Assembly (NCBI GenBank): GCA_025935435.1
Contig: JAICVH010000027.1
Span: forward strand, 1-12,281
DNA: 12,281 nt
Source of the DNA: Burkholderiales bacterium
Lineage (GTDB): Bacteria > Pseudomonadota > Gammaproteobacteria > Burkholderiales > Casimicrobiaceae
Direction of reading: 5' to 3'
Below, one piece after another: positions 1-6,667 of the stretch. The position numbers and the translations under genes were made by a program. Numbering within the stretch: position 1 is the first letter of the stretch; every line of letters begins with the position of its first letter. The notes under the pieces are model-generated. The model searched no databases. It saw nothing but the letters and a program-made list of their open reading frames with translations, and was not told where the DNA came from.

Positions 1-2
1 CG

Positions 3-356
3 CGCTGCCTGGGCGTGATCCCGGGCCGCGTCGAGCGCTTCCGCGATGAGGCGATGGCGTCTGCGTCCGGCGAGCGCCTGAAAGTGCCGCACATGGGCTG
101 GAGTCCCGTGCGCCAGACGCGCGAACATCCGCTGTGGCGCGGTATCGAGGACGGTGAACGATTCTATTTTGCGCACAGCTACTGTCCGGTGCCTGCCGAC
201 CCGAGCGTCACCGCCGCGACCGCCTGCTATCCGGCGTCGTTTACTTGTGCCATAGCCAGGGCTAATATCTTCGCCGTGCAATTCCATCCGGAAAAAAGCC
301 AGCGCGCCGGCCTGCGGCTGCTCGCCAACTTCGTCGCCTGGGACGGACGCGCATAG
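3..356 (+). CDS. hisH: Imidazole glycerol phosphate synthase glutaminase subunit HisH (5' end outside window)
   Basis: This is the C-terminal 117 residues of the glutamine amidotransferase that supplies ammonia to HisF in histidine biosynthesis. The frame is open to the left edge and reads LGVIPGRVERF, the usual HisH segment after the nucleophile region. Further on are HMGW, a YFAHSY motif and the catalytic His-Glu pair in FHPEKS, followed by the normal C-terminal helix. The catalytic Cys lies in the missing N-terminal part, so completeness cannot be judged. The reading frame stops at TAG (354-356), 57 bases before hisA, and the neighbours are the standard hisA-hisF partners. The internal GTG at position 15 is a valine codon, not the real start. 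Confidence 0.95.
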   Translation, partial: RCLGVIPGRVERFRDEAMASASGERLKVPHMGWSPVRQTREHPLWRGIEDGERFYFAHSYCPVPADPSVTAATACYPASFTCAIARANIFAVQFHPEKSQRAGLRLLANFVAWDGRA

Positions 357-413
357 CCCTCGCGCAGCCAGCGTTGCGTCTCCGCGTCACCACGCCACGC
401 AGTCCTGCTCCTC

Positions 414-1148
414 ATGCAGATCATTCCCGCGATCGACATCAAGGACGGACATTGTGTCCGCCTGAAGCAGGGCGACCTGCAATCCGCGACGGTGTTTTCC
501 GAAGACCCGGCCGCGATGGCGCAGCACTGGCTCGAACTCGGTGCGCCGCGGTTGCATCTCGTGGACCTGAACGGTGCCGTCGCCGGAAAGCCCAGGAACG
601 AGCTTGCGATCCGCGAAGTCATCAGCGTCATCGGTGACGAGATTCCCGTGCAGCTCGGCGGCGGCATCCGCGATCTCGACACGATCGAACGCTATCTCGA
701 CGACGGCGTCAGCTTCGTGATCATCGGCACGGCAGCCGTCAAGAATCCCGGTTTCCTGCATGACGCATGCTCGGCGTTCCCGGGCCATATCATCGTCGGT
801 CTCGATGCGCGTGACGGCAAGGTTGCGACCGACGGCTGGTCGAAGATGACCGGTCACGACGTCGTCGACCTCGCGCGCAAGTTCGAGGACTATGGCGTCG
901 AGGCGATCGTCTACACCGACATCGGACGCGACGGCATGCTGACCGGCGTCAACGTCGACGCGACGGTCAAGCTCGCCCGCGAACTCAAGACACCGGTCAT
1001 TGCGAGCGGCGGCATTGCGTCGTTGCAGGACATCCATCAGCTTCTGCCGCATGCAGGCGACGGCATCATCGGCGCGATCGCCGGCCGCGCGCTCTACGAA
1101 GGCAAGCTCGACTTCAAGGAGGCGTTGAAGGCGGCCAAGGGCGAGTGA
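414..1148 (+). CDS. hisA: Phosphoribosylformimino-5-aminoimidazole carboxamide ribotide isomerase HisA
   Basis: This TIM-barrel isomerase (244 aa) opens the aminoaldose ring of ProFAR to the ketose PRFAR, the HisF substrate, in the cytoplasm. The family signatures are in order. PAID carries catalytic Asp8, LVDLNGA is near residue 49, and the phosphate-binding GGGIR is at 82-86. Second catalytic Asp131 is in VGLDARDG, TDIGRDGM is near 168-175, and the second phosphate site ASGGI is at 197-201. The length is normal. The ATG at 414 places the canonical N-terminus MQIIPAIDIK exactly. No good Shine-Dalgarno precedes it, which is compatible with readthrough translation in an operon. The gene lies between hisH and hisF, 15 bases before the latter. 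Confidence 0.97.
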   Translation: MQIIPAIDIKDGHCVRLKQGDLQSATVFSEDPAAMAQHWLELGAPRLHLVDLNGAVAGKPRNELAIREVISVIGDEIPVQLGGGIRDLDTIERYLDDGVSFVIIGTAAVKNPGFLHDACSAFPGHIIVGLDARDGKVATDGWSKMTGHDVVDLARKFEDYGVEAIVYTDIGRDGMLTGVNVDATVKLARELKTPVIASGGIASLQDIHQLLPHAGDGIIGAIAGRALYEGKLDFKEALKAAKGE

Positions 1149-1163
1149 GCTTTCGCTGACCGC

Positions 1164-1925
1164 ATGGGACTCGCGAAGCGCATCATTCCCTGCCTCGACG
1201 TCGCGGAAGGTCGAGTCGTCAAGGGCGTCAATTTCGTCAATCTGCGCGACGCCGGCGACCCGGTCGAGGTCGCGCGCCGCTACGACGAGCAGGGCGCGGA
1301 CGAACTCGCATTTCTCGACATCCGCGCGAGCGTGGAGAATCGCGGCCTGCTCTACGACATGATCAATGCGGTCGCCGACCAGGTGTTCATCCCGCTGACC
1401 GTCGGCGGCGGCGTCAATTCGGTCGACGACGTCCGCGCACTGCTGAACGCGGGCGCCGACAAGGTGAGCATCAACACAGCGGCGGTGCGCGACCCCGACC
1501 TCGTCGCTGAAGCGTCCGCGCATTTCGGTGCGCAATGCATCGTCGCGGCAATCGACGCAAAGAAGTGTGCGGTCGACGAATGGCAGGTCTACATCCACGG
1601 CGGTCGTACGCCGACCGGCCTCGACGTCGTGCAGTGGGCGGTCGATGTCGCAGAAGCGGGCGCGGGCGAAATCCTGTTGACGAGCATGGACCGCGATGGC
1701 GCCAGGAATGGCTTCGATCTCCGCTTGACGCGCGCGGTCGTCGATGCGGTCGACGTGCCGTTGATCGCGTCGGGCGGCGTCGGCACGCTGCAGCATCTGG
1801 TCGAGGGCGTCACGATCGGCGGTGCCGACGCCGTGCTTGCCGCATCCGTGTTCCATTACGGCGAGTTCACCATCGGGCAGGCGAAGGCCGCGATGCGCAG
1901 CGCCGGCATCGAGATCCGCGCGTGA
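1164..1925 (+). CDS. hisF: Imidazole glycerol phosphate synthase cyclase subunit HisF
   Basis: HisF (253 aa) is a TIM-barrel cyclase. It uses ammonia channelled from HisH to convert PRFAR to imidazole glycerol phosphate and AICAR, linking histidine and purine synthesis. The N-terminus MGLAKRIIPCLDV carries catalytic Asp12, and Asp131 sits in AAIDAKK. Also visible are the phosphate-binding loops VGGGV (80-84) and ASGGVG (near 220), the SINTAAV segment and the LLTSMDRDG motif. Length and motifs are those of a functional enzyme. The TGA stop is contained in the GTGA overlap with hisI, which suggests translational coupling. Confidence 0.97.
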   Translation: MGLAKRIIPCLDVAEGRVVKGVNFVNLRDAGDPVEVARRYDEQGADELAFLDIRASVENRGLLYDMINAVADQVFIPLTVGGGVNSVDDVRALLNAGADKVSINTAAVRDPDLVAEASAHFGAQCIVAAIDAKKCAVDEWQVYIHGGRTPTGLDVVQWAVDVAEAGAGEILLTSMDRDGARNGFDLRLTRAVVDAVDVPLIASGGVGTLQHLVEGVTIGGADAVLAASVFHYGEFTIGQAKAAMRSAGIEIRA

Positions 1926-2320
1926 ACGCGCCGCGCGACTGGCTCGACGCAGTCCGCTGGAACGACGACGGCCTCGTGCCGGCGATCGCGCAGGACGCGG
2001 CCACGCACCGCGTACTGACGCTTGCCTGGATGAACCGCCTGGCGCTCGAGCGGACGAACGAAACGCGCGAAGCGCACTACTGGTCGCGCTCGCGCAGTGC
2101 GCTTTGGCGCAAGGGCGAACGCTCGGGCCACGTGCAGCACGTTCGCGAAATACGGCTCGACTGCGACCGCGACGCGATCCTGCTCGTCGTCGAGCCGCTC
2201 GGCGGCATTGCCTGTCACACCGGTCGCGAGCGCTGCTTCTATCGACGCCTCGACGGCGGCGAATGGCACACCGTCGAGCCGGTGCTCGAGGATCCGGTGA
2301 CCGTCTATGGCCATGAATGA
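1922..2320 (+). CDS. hisI: Phosphoribosyl-AMP cyclohydrolase HisI
   Basis: This zinc- and magnesium-dependent enzyme (132 aa) opens the adenine ring of phosphoribosyl-AMP, the third step of histidine synthesis. Motifs seen are LTLAWMN, YWSRSRSALWRKGERSGH, the metal-binding DCDRD (Asp80, Cys81, Asp82, Asp84) and CHTGRERCFYR with Cys98 and Cys105. The three Cys are the expected zinc ligands. I chose the GTG at 1922 because it overlaps the hisF stop by four bases (GTGA) and yields a normal-length N-terminus. The enzyme is a stand-alone protein rather than the HisIE fusion of enterobacteria. Its 3' end overlaps hisE by 14 bases in another frame. Confidence 0.96.
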   Translation: MNAPRDWLDAVRWNDDGLVPAIAQDAATHRVLTLAWMNRLALERTNETREAHYWSRSRSALWRKGERSGHVQHVREIRLDCDRDAILLVVEPLGGIACHTGRERCFYRRLDGGEWHTVEPVLEDPVTVYGHE

Positions 2321-2639
2321 TGCGGACGGGGACGTGCTTGCGCGCGTCGCTGCAACGATCGAGCGCCGCCGAAATGCCAATCCCCGCGATTCCTATGTCG
2401 CGGCGTTGCTTGCGAAGGGGGACGACGCCATCCTGAAGAAGATCGGCGAGGAGGCGACCGAGACGGTCATGGCGGCGAAGGACGGTGATAAGATTCGCGT
2501 GATCAGCGAGGTGGCCGACCTGTGGTTCCACTGCCTCGTCCTGCTCGCCCGCCACGGACTCGGCCCGGCGGACGTGCTGCGCGAACTCGCGCGCCGGGAA
2601 GGCGTTTCCGGCCACGCCGAGAAGGCGTCCCGCGGCTGA
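2307..2639 (+). CDS. hisE: Phosphoribosyl-ATP pyrophosphatase HisE
   Basis: HisE (110 aa) is a MazG-like all-alpha pyrophosphohydrolase that converts phosphoribosyl-ATP to phosphoribosyl-AMP, the step before HisI. The sequence shows SYVAALLAKG, then the acidic metal-binding helix KKIGEEATE (Glu48, Glu49, Glu52) and EVADLWFH (Glu68, Asp71), the family's nucleotide-pyrophosphatase signature. There are two in-frame ATGs, at 2307 and 2313. Both lie inside the 3' end of hisI, and neither has a clear Shine-Dalgarno, so the exact start is uncertain by two residues. Overlap with hisI implies coupled translation of the two consecutive enzymes. Confidence 0.95.
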   Translation: MAMNDADGDVLARVAATIERRRNANPRDSYVAALLAKGDDAILKKIGEEATETVMAAKDGDKIRVISEVADLWFHCLVLLARHGLGPADVLRELARREGVSGHAEKASRG

Positions 2640-2669
2640 TCAGGCGGCAGGACCCGAACGAACGATCCC

Positions 2670-3029
2670 ATGGCGAACGACTCCAACTGCATCTTCTGCA
2701 AGATCGTGCGCGGCGAAGTGCCTAGCCGCAAAGTGTACGAGGACGACGACATCCTCGCGTTCCACGATATCCAGCCGGTCGCGCCCGTGCATTTCATGCT
2801 CGTGCCGAAGCAGCATGTGGCGAGTCTTTACGACGTGACCGACGCCGATGCACCCGCGCTTGGCAGGATCCTCGCGCTCGCGGGCAAGCTCGCGCGCGAA
2901 CAAGGGGCGAACGACGGGTTTCGGACGATCATCAATACCGGGCGCGTCGGCCGTCAGGACGTCAAGCACGTTCATGTGCATGTGATCGGCGGCCCGGAAC
3001 CGCTCGGTCCGATGGTCGCGCGAGCCTAG
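2670..3029 (+). CDS. HIT-family (HINT-type) nucleotide-binding protein
   Basis: This is a 119-residue histidine-triad protein. HINT-type members hydrolyse AMP-linked phosphoramidates such as AMP-lysine; the substrate in the cell here is unknown. It has the N-terminal CIFCKI (Cys7 and Cys10), the HVIP-like loop PVHFMLVPKQH and the triad His100-Val-His102-Val-His104-Val followed by IGG. Chain length and order match bacterial HinT proteins. It starts 30 bases after hisE and ends 25 bases before tatA, in the same direction, so it is probably co-transcribed with both. Nothing in the sequence ties its activity to histidine synthesis or Tat export; the arrangement may be only positional. The MANDSNCIFC N-terminus supports the ATG at 2670. 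Confidence 0.93.
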   Translation: MANDSNCIFCKIVRGEVPSRKVYEDDDILAFHDIQPVAPVHFMLVPKQHVASLYDVTDADAPALGRILALAGKLAREQGANDGFRTIINTGRVGRQDVKHVHVHVIGGPEPLGPMVARA

Positions 3030-3044
3030 CGGTCACAACGATTC

Positions 3045-3050
3045 GGAGGT
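3045..3050 (+). promoter_or_regulatory. Strong ribosome binding site of tatA
   Basis: GGAGGT lies four bases before the tatA ATG at 3055. It is the best Shine-Dalgarno in the his-tat stretch, where other genes have weak or no visible sites. This fits the known excess of TatA over TatB and TatC in the cell. Confidence 0.7.
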
Positions 3051-3054
3051 AACG

Positions 3055-3288
3055 ATGGGTGGTCTCAGCATCTGGCATTGGGTGATCGTGTTGCTGGTCG
3101 TCGTGCTCATTTTCGGCACGAAGAAGCTGCGCAACATCGGCCAGGACCTCGGCGGTGCCGTCAAGGGGTTCAAGGAGGGCATGAAGACGGCCGACGCCGA
3201 GGCGCCGCCACCAGCCGAACCGCCGTCACAGGTAACCGGACGCACGATCGAAGGCGAAGTGCGCAAGGAAACGTCGACGAAGGTGTAG
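3055..3288 (+). CDS. tatA: Sec-independent protein translocase subunit TatA
   Basis: TatA (77 aa) polymerises in the cytoplasmic membrane to form the passage through which folded twin-arginine substrates are exported. It has a single N-terminal membrane segment (about residues 5-20), the invariant hinge Phe20-Gly21 in IFGTKKL, and an amphipathic helix (about 22-45, NIGQDLGGAVKGFKEGM). A Pro/Glu-rich charged tail follows. The polar residue inside the membrane segment is His8, where E. coli TatA has Gln8. The strong GGAGGT site at 3045-3050 fixes the start. It is the first gene of a tatABC cluster and is 54 bases from tatB. Confidence 0.95.
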   Translation: MGGLSIWHWVIVLLVVVLIFGTKKLRNIGQDLGGAVKGFKEGMKTADAEAPPPAEPPSQVTGRTIEGEVRKETSTKV

Positions 3289-3342
3289 CGCACCGCGCGG
3301 CAAGCGCGGCCGGCGCTCGAGCGGCTCGCGCATCCGGTAACC

Positions 3343-3741
3343 ATGTTCGATATCGGCTTCTCTGAAATCGTCGTGATCGGCGTCGTTGCGCTCGTCGTCA
3401 TCGGGCCCGAGCGTCTGCCGAAAACTGCGCGTACCCTCGGTCACCTGTTCGGACGGCTGCAGCGCTATGTCAACGACGTGAAGGCGGACATCAATCGCGA
3501 AATGGAACTCGACGAGCTGCGCAAGCTGCAGCGCGAAATGCAGGGTGCCGCACGAGAATTCGAGCAGTCCGTCACCACTGCCGCCAACGACATGCAGACG
3601 GGTCTTCGAAACGTCGAGCGCGAATTGAACGAGGCACCCGCGTCCTCGCCTGCTACTGGCGGCGCGGACGTGACCGCAGCCGCATCCGCCAACAGCGACC
3701 CGCCGCGCCAGCCGGCGCTGCCGGGATTCGACAAGATCTGA
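3343..3741 (+). CDS. tatB: Sec-independent protein translocase subunit TatB
   Basis: TatB (132 aa) forms the twin-arginine signal receptor with TatC. The N-terminus MFDIGFSEI carries the conserved Glu8, and the membrane helix ends in the Gly21-Pro22 hinge (GPERLP). Both features distinguish TatB from TatA. A long amphipathic and charged helical region follows (about 25-110), rich in Arg, Glu and Gln, then a low-complexity Ala/Pro/Ser tail ending PALPGFDKI. The start is set by the family-typical MFDIG. The preceding 54 bases contain only a weak ribosome site. It lies between tatA and tatC, and two stem-loops immediately follow its stop codon. Confidence 0.95.
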   Translation: MFDIGFSEIVVIGVVALVVIGPERLPKTARTLGHLFGRLQRYVNDVKADINREMELDELRKLQREMQGAAREFEQSVTTAANDMQTGLRNVERELNEAPASSPATGGADVTAAASANSDPPRQPALPGFDKI

Positions 3742-3787
3742 CGTGCGCATGAGTCGCACGGTTGCAACGGCCAGGTCCGCTTGCAAC
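3742..3787 (+). repeat. Two adjacent stem-loops in the tatB-tatC gap
   Basis: Stem-loop 1: CGTGCG at 3742-3747 pairs with CGCACG at 3755-3760 around a 7-base loop. Stem-loop 2 starts at the next base: GTTGCAA (3761-3767) pairs with TTGCAAC (3781-3787), and an inner CGG/CCG pair (3768-3770 with 3777-3779) leaves one unpaired C at 3780. There is no T run, so a classical intrinsic terminator is unlikely. An mRNA processing or stability element, or a device that lowers tatC expression relative to tatAB, is possible. Function is inferred only. Confidence 0.5.
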
Positions 3788-3837
3788 GAAGCGCGATCGC
3801 CCGTGCCGCGACGCATCGCGCGACCGATCGAGCCACG

Positions 3838-4602
3838 ATGAGCGAAACGACCGATACGCAGGAATCGTTCATGTCGCACCTGATCGAGCTGCGCAGTCGG
3901 CTGATGCGCTCGATCATCGCGGTGGTGATCGTCGTCGTGGCGCTGTTCCCGTTCGCGAAGGACATCTACGCCGCGCTCGCGCAGCCGCTGCTGCGCGTGT
4001 TGCCGCAGGGCTCGACGATGATCGCGACAGACGTCACCGGCACGTTCCTCGTTCCGCTCAAGGTGACGCTGATGGCGGCGTTCCTCGTCGCGCTGCCGTA
4101 CGTGCTGTGGCAGGCGTGGGCCTTTGTCGCCCCCGGTCTTTATCAGCACGAAAAGCGCCTCGTGCTGCCGGTGCTCGTATCGAGCTGCCTGTTCTTCGCG
4201 CTCGGAATGTCTTTTGCGTACTTCTTCGTGTTCCCGGTGGCGTTCGGGTTTTTCGCCGGTTACACGCCGGTCGGCGTGCAGATGATGACGGACATCGACA
4301 AGTACCTGTCGTTCGTGCTGACGATGTTCATCGCATTCGGCCTCACGTTCGAGACGCCCGTCGTCGTCGTCGTGCTCGTGCGCATGCGCGTCGTGCCGCT
4401 CGAAAAGCTGAAGGCGATCCGCCCGTACGTCATCGTCGGCGCGTTCGTCATCGGTGCGATCTTCACGCCGCCTGACGTGATTTCGCAGTGCCTGCTCGCG
4501 TTACCGCTGTGGTTGCTCTACGAACTCGGCCTGCAGCTTGCACGCTTCGTCACGGTGCCGGCAGGCGACGCGGCGGAAGAGGGCACCGAGCCGGCGAAGT
4601 AG
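3838..4602 (+). CDS. tatC: Sec-independent protein translocase subunit TatC
   Basis: TatC (254 aa) is the six-helix membrane protein that recognises the twin-arginine motif. The cytoplasmic N-terminus has SHLIELRSRL with Glu17, and the first cytoplasmic loop has LYQHEKR with Glu105. These match E. coli Glu15 and Glu103, both central to signal-peptide binding. Six hydrophobic stretches can be followed, the last containing LPLWLLYELGLQL. I chose the ATG at 3838 (MSETTDTQESF) over an in-frame TTG at 3781. The TTG extension is Arg/Ala-rich and unlike the family, and that TTG lies within a stem-loop. It is the last gene of the tat cluster, converging with the protease gene 18 bases away. Confidence 0.95.
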   Translation: MSETTDTQESFMSHLIELRSRLMRSIIAVVIVVVALFPFAKDIYAALAQPLLRVLPQGSTMIATDVTGTFLVPLKVTLMAAFLVALPYVLWQAWAFVAPGLYQHEKRLVLPVLVSSCLFFALGMSFAYFFVFPVAFGFFAGYTPVGVQMMTDIDKYLSFVLTMFIAFGLTFETPVVVVVLVRMRVVPLEKLKAIRPYVIVGAFVIGAIFTPPDVISQCLLALPLWLLYELGLQLARFVTVPAGDAAEEGTEPAK

Positions 4603-4614
4603 TGACGGCCGGCT
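4589..4614. terminator. Possible bidirectional stem-loop between convergent genes
   Basis: AGCCGGC (4589-4595) and GCCGGCT (4608-4614) form a 7-bp inverted repeat with a 12-base loop. It spans the tatC stop codon and the 18-base gap to the convergent protease gene. The location suits a shared terminator, but there is no T run in either direction. Confidence 0.35.
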
Positions 4615-4620
4615 GACGAC

Positions 4621-5775
4621 TTACTGCGTCTCGATGCGCGGTCTGCGTGCGACGACGACGTCGACGTCGAGCGCCCGGCCGTCGCGAAATACCTTGACCC
4701 GCGCGTTCGAACCGGGCGTGAGCTCGGCGATGCGTGCGAGCAATTGCGGCACGTCCGGGGTTGCCTTTCCCGCCACCTCGAGGACGACGTCGCGCACCTG
4801 GATCCCTGCGCGATCGGCCGGACCATCACGCTGCAATGCGCGGACGAGCACGCCGTCGGTACGCGCGAGCGCAAGCGTCTGCGCGGCTTCGCGCGTGATC
4901 GCCTGTGGCTCGACGCCAAGCCAGCCGCGCGTGACGACGCCATCCTTGATGATCTGCGCAAGCACCGTTCGCGCGAGCGAAACGGGGATTGCGAAGCCGA
5001 TGCCCATCGAGCCACCGGACTGCGAAAAAATCGTGCTGTTGATCCCGATCAGGTTGCCGGCCGTGTCGACGAGCGCACCGCCGGAGTTGCCCGGGTTGAT
5101 GGCGGCATCGGTCTGGATGAAGTCCTCGAAGCGATTGATGCCGAGGTGGTTGCGGCCGAGCGCGCTCACGATACCGAGCGTCACCGTGTTGCCGAATCCG
5201 AAGGGATTGCCGATCGCGAGCACGACGTCGCCGACCTGCAGATGGTCGGTGGATCCGAATGTGATCGTCGGCAGATTTTCGCCCTCGGCCTTCAACACGG
5301 CGAGGTCCGATTCGGGATCGATGCCCTGCACGACCGCGTGCAGCTCGCGGCCGTCTGCGAGGACGAGTTCGATGTCGTCGGCGCCGTCGATGACGTGATG
5401 ATTGGTGAGCACGTGGCCCTCGGCGGACACGATGACGCCGGAACCGAGACTCGTCGCGCGGCGCGTCGGCGTCCGCTCGGCAAGTTCGGGAAAATAGCGG
5501 CGAAGAATCGAATCATCGAGCAAGGGGTTGCGCGCACGCACCGCCTTGCTTGTATAGATGTTCACGACCGCGGGCATCGCTTTCCGCGCCGCATCCGCAT
5601 ACGTGCCCGCGCCGGGGATTGCGGCAGGCATTGCGGCTTCGCGCACCAGCACGACGCCGCTGTTCTTGCCCGCAAGCCGCGGCAGCAGGTCGGGCCGCAG
5701 CGTCGCGACCACGAACAGAACGGCAAGGCACAACGTGCAGGCCTGCGCGAACAGGAGCCAGAACTTTCGCAGCAC
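4621..5775 (-). CDS. Membrane-anchored S1C (HtrA/DegS-like) serine protease with one PDZ domain
   Basis: This is a periplasmic quality-control or stress-signalling protease of the DegP/DegQ/DegS family, 384 aa from the start used here. One uncleaved-looking hydrophobic segment (about 5-26) follows MLRKFW. The chymotrypsin-like domain then carries His127 (TNHHV), Asp157 (ESDLAVL) and Ser231 (NPGNSGGA). A single PDZ domain covers about 285-372. One PDZ plus an N-terminal anchor is DegS-like, whereas DegP/DegQ are soluble with two PDZ domains; substrate and role are unknown. The start is uncertain. GTG at 5775 gives MLRKFW, which I judge best; TTG at 5781 adds two residues. It converges with tatC and diverges from petA. 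Confidence 0.92.
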   Translation of the reverse strand: MLRKFWLLFAQACTLCLAVLFVVATLRPDLLPRLAGKNSGVVLVREAAMPAAIPGAGTYADAARKAMPAVVNIYTSKAVRARNPLLDDSILRRYFPELAERTPTRRATSLGSGVIVSAEGHVLTNHHVIDGADDIELVLADGRELHAVVQGIDPESDLAVLKAEGENLPTITFGSTDHLQVGDVVLAIGNPFGFGNTVTLGIVSALGRNHLGINRFEDFIQTDAAINPGNSGGALVDTAGNLIGINSTIFSQSGGSMGIGFAIPVSLARTVLAQIIKDGVVTRGWLGVEPQAITREAAQTLALARTDGVLVRALQRDGPADRAGIQVRDVVLEVAGKATPDVPQLLARIAELTPGSNARVKVFRDGRALDVDVVVARRPRIETQ

Positions 5776-5801
5776 GAGCAATTCAATCCGGGGAATTGGT
5801 C

Positions 5802-5807
5802 ATTATA
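5802..5807 (-). promoter_or_regulatory. Candidate -10 box for the serine protease gene
   Basis: A perfect TATAAT reads on the - strand about 20 to 30 bases upstream of the protease start, implying a very short leader. No convincing -35 hexamer is visible at the usual spacing. Confidence 0.4.
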
Positions 5808-5952
5808 GTCGGCACGTGTTCCCGGTTTCCCTTTTGGTCACGCGACTGCAGCAATGATCGTACCGCGGCCGTCGAACGCCAACCCGCTGTTTGTGTTGGC
5901 CAAATTCGCTGACGCGCCGAGGGTGGCCTGCAAAGCCTGGTCGCAAATCCCG

Positions 5953-5958
5953 TATAAT
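5953..5958 (+). promoter_or_regulatory. Candidate -10 box for petABC
   Basis: A perfect TATAAT lies 41 bases before the petA ATG, so transcription would start near 5965 with a leader of about 35 bases. The best upstream match to a -35 is CTGCAA at 5928-5933, with a 19-base spacer, which is weak. An activator may be needed, or the -35 may be degenerate. Confidence 0.5.
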
Positions 5959-5999
5959 TCGAAGGTTTTGCAACACGAGATACGGCGCGAAAGGTACGG

Positions 6000-6596
6000 A
6001 TGGGGACCGAAGCAGTAGTGAACAAGGATAAGCGGCGTTTCCTGATCGGCGCGACGTCGGTGGTCGGTGGCGTTGGGGCAGTCGCGGTAGCAGTCCCGTT
6101 CGTGATGTCGCTGTGGCCAAGCGAGCGCGCCAAAGCCGCCGGTGCGCCCATCGAAGTGGACATCAGCAAAATCGAGCCCGGCCAGAAGATCAACGTCGAA
6201 TGGCGTGGCAAGGTGTGCTGGCTCGTCAATCGCACGCCCGCGATGCTCGCGTCGTTGCCGAAACTCGACGACAAGCTTGCCGATCCCAAGTCCAACGCGC
6301 CTCAGCAGCCTGCGTATTGCAAGAACGAGACGCGCTCGATCAAGCCGAATCTGTGGGTGGCCGTCGGCATCTGCACGCACCTCGGCTGCTCGCCGACGTT
6401 CCGGCCCGAACTCGGGCCCGCCGATCTCGGCGGCGATTGGCTCGGTGGCTTTTTCTGCCCGTGTCACCAGTCGAAGTTCGACCTCGCGGGTCGCGTGTTC
6501 AAAAGCGTTCCCGCACCGACGAATCTCGTCGTGCCGCCACACAAATATCTTTCCGATACGCGCGTCGTGATCGGCGAGGACACGAAGCCCGCGTAA
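6000..6596 (+). CDS. petA: Ubiquinol-cytochrome c reductase Rieske iron-sulfur subunit
   Basis: This Rieske protein (198 aa) takes one electron from ubiquinol at the Qo site of the cytochrome bc1 complex and passes it to cytochrome c1. The N-terminus DKRRFLIGA is a twin-arginine signal anchor, followed by a membrane segment (about 14-38), a hinge (SERAKAAGAP) and the cluster domain. CTHLGC supplies Cys125 and His127, and CPCH supplies Cys153 and His156; Cys130 and Cys155 can form the stabilising disulfide. The insert between about 80 and 120 (MLASL through SIKPNLW) is typical of beta/gamma proteobacteria. AAGGT at 5991-5995 supports ATG 6000; GTG 6018 is an alternative. It opens petABC, and the tat genes lie about 1.4 kb away. 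Confidence 0.96.
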   Translation: MGTEAVVNKDKRRFLIGATSVVGGVGAVAVAVPFVMSLWPSERAKAAGAPIEVDISKIEPGQKINVEWRGKVCWLVNRTPAMLASLPKLDDKLADPKSNAPQQPAYCKNETRSIKPNLWVAVGICTHLGCSPTFRPELGPADLGGDWLGGFFCPCHQSKFDLAGRVFKSVPAPTNLVVPPHKYLSDTRVVIGEDTKPA

Positions 6597-6667
6597 GTTC
6601 GACCGCGGCGGCAGCGCGAATCCCGTGCGCCGACGCCCTGCATGAGCCCTACGGAACAGGACGCTGA

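Noticed and set aside
387..2615. A 742-codon open frame on the - strand across hisA, hisF, hisI and hisE
   Set aside because: It lies wholly antisense to four genes with complete family motifs, and its translation is rich in Arg, Asp and Ala with no recognisable domain. G/C-ending codons make antisense stops rare in such genomes.
3314..3323. Perfect palindrome CGCTCGAGCG in the tatA-tatB gap
   Set aside because: A 10-base palindrome in GC-rich intergenic DNA is weak evidence of an operator, and no second half-site or known motif accompanies it.
3781..3837. N-terminal extension of tatC from a TTG start
   Set aside because: The added residues are Arg/Ala-rich and not family-like, and the TTG lies in a stem-loop. 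ATG 3838 gives the normal TatC N-terminus.
4744..5808. A 354-codon + strand frame opposite the serine protease
   Set aside because: The protease on the other strand has a full catalytic triad and PDZ domain. The + strand product is low-complexity charged sequence.
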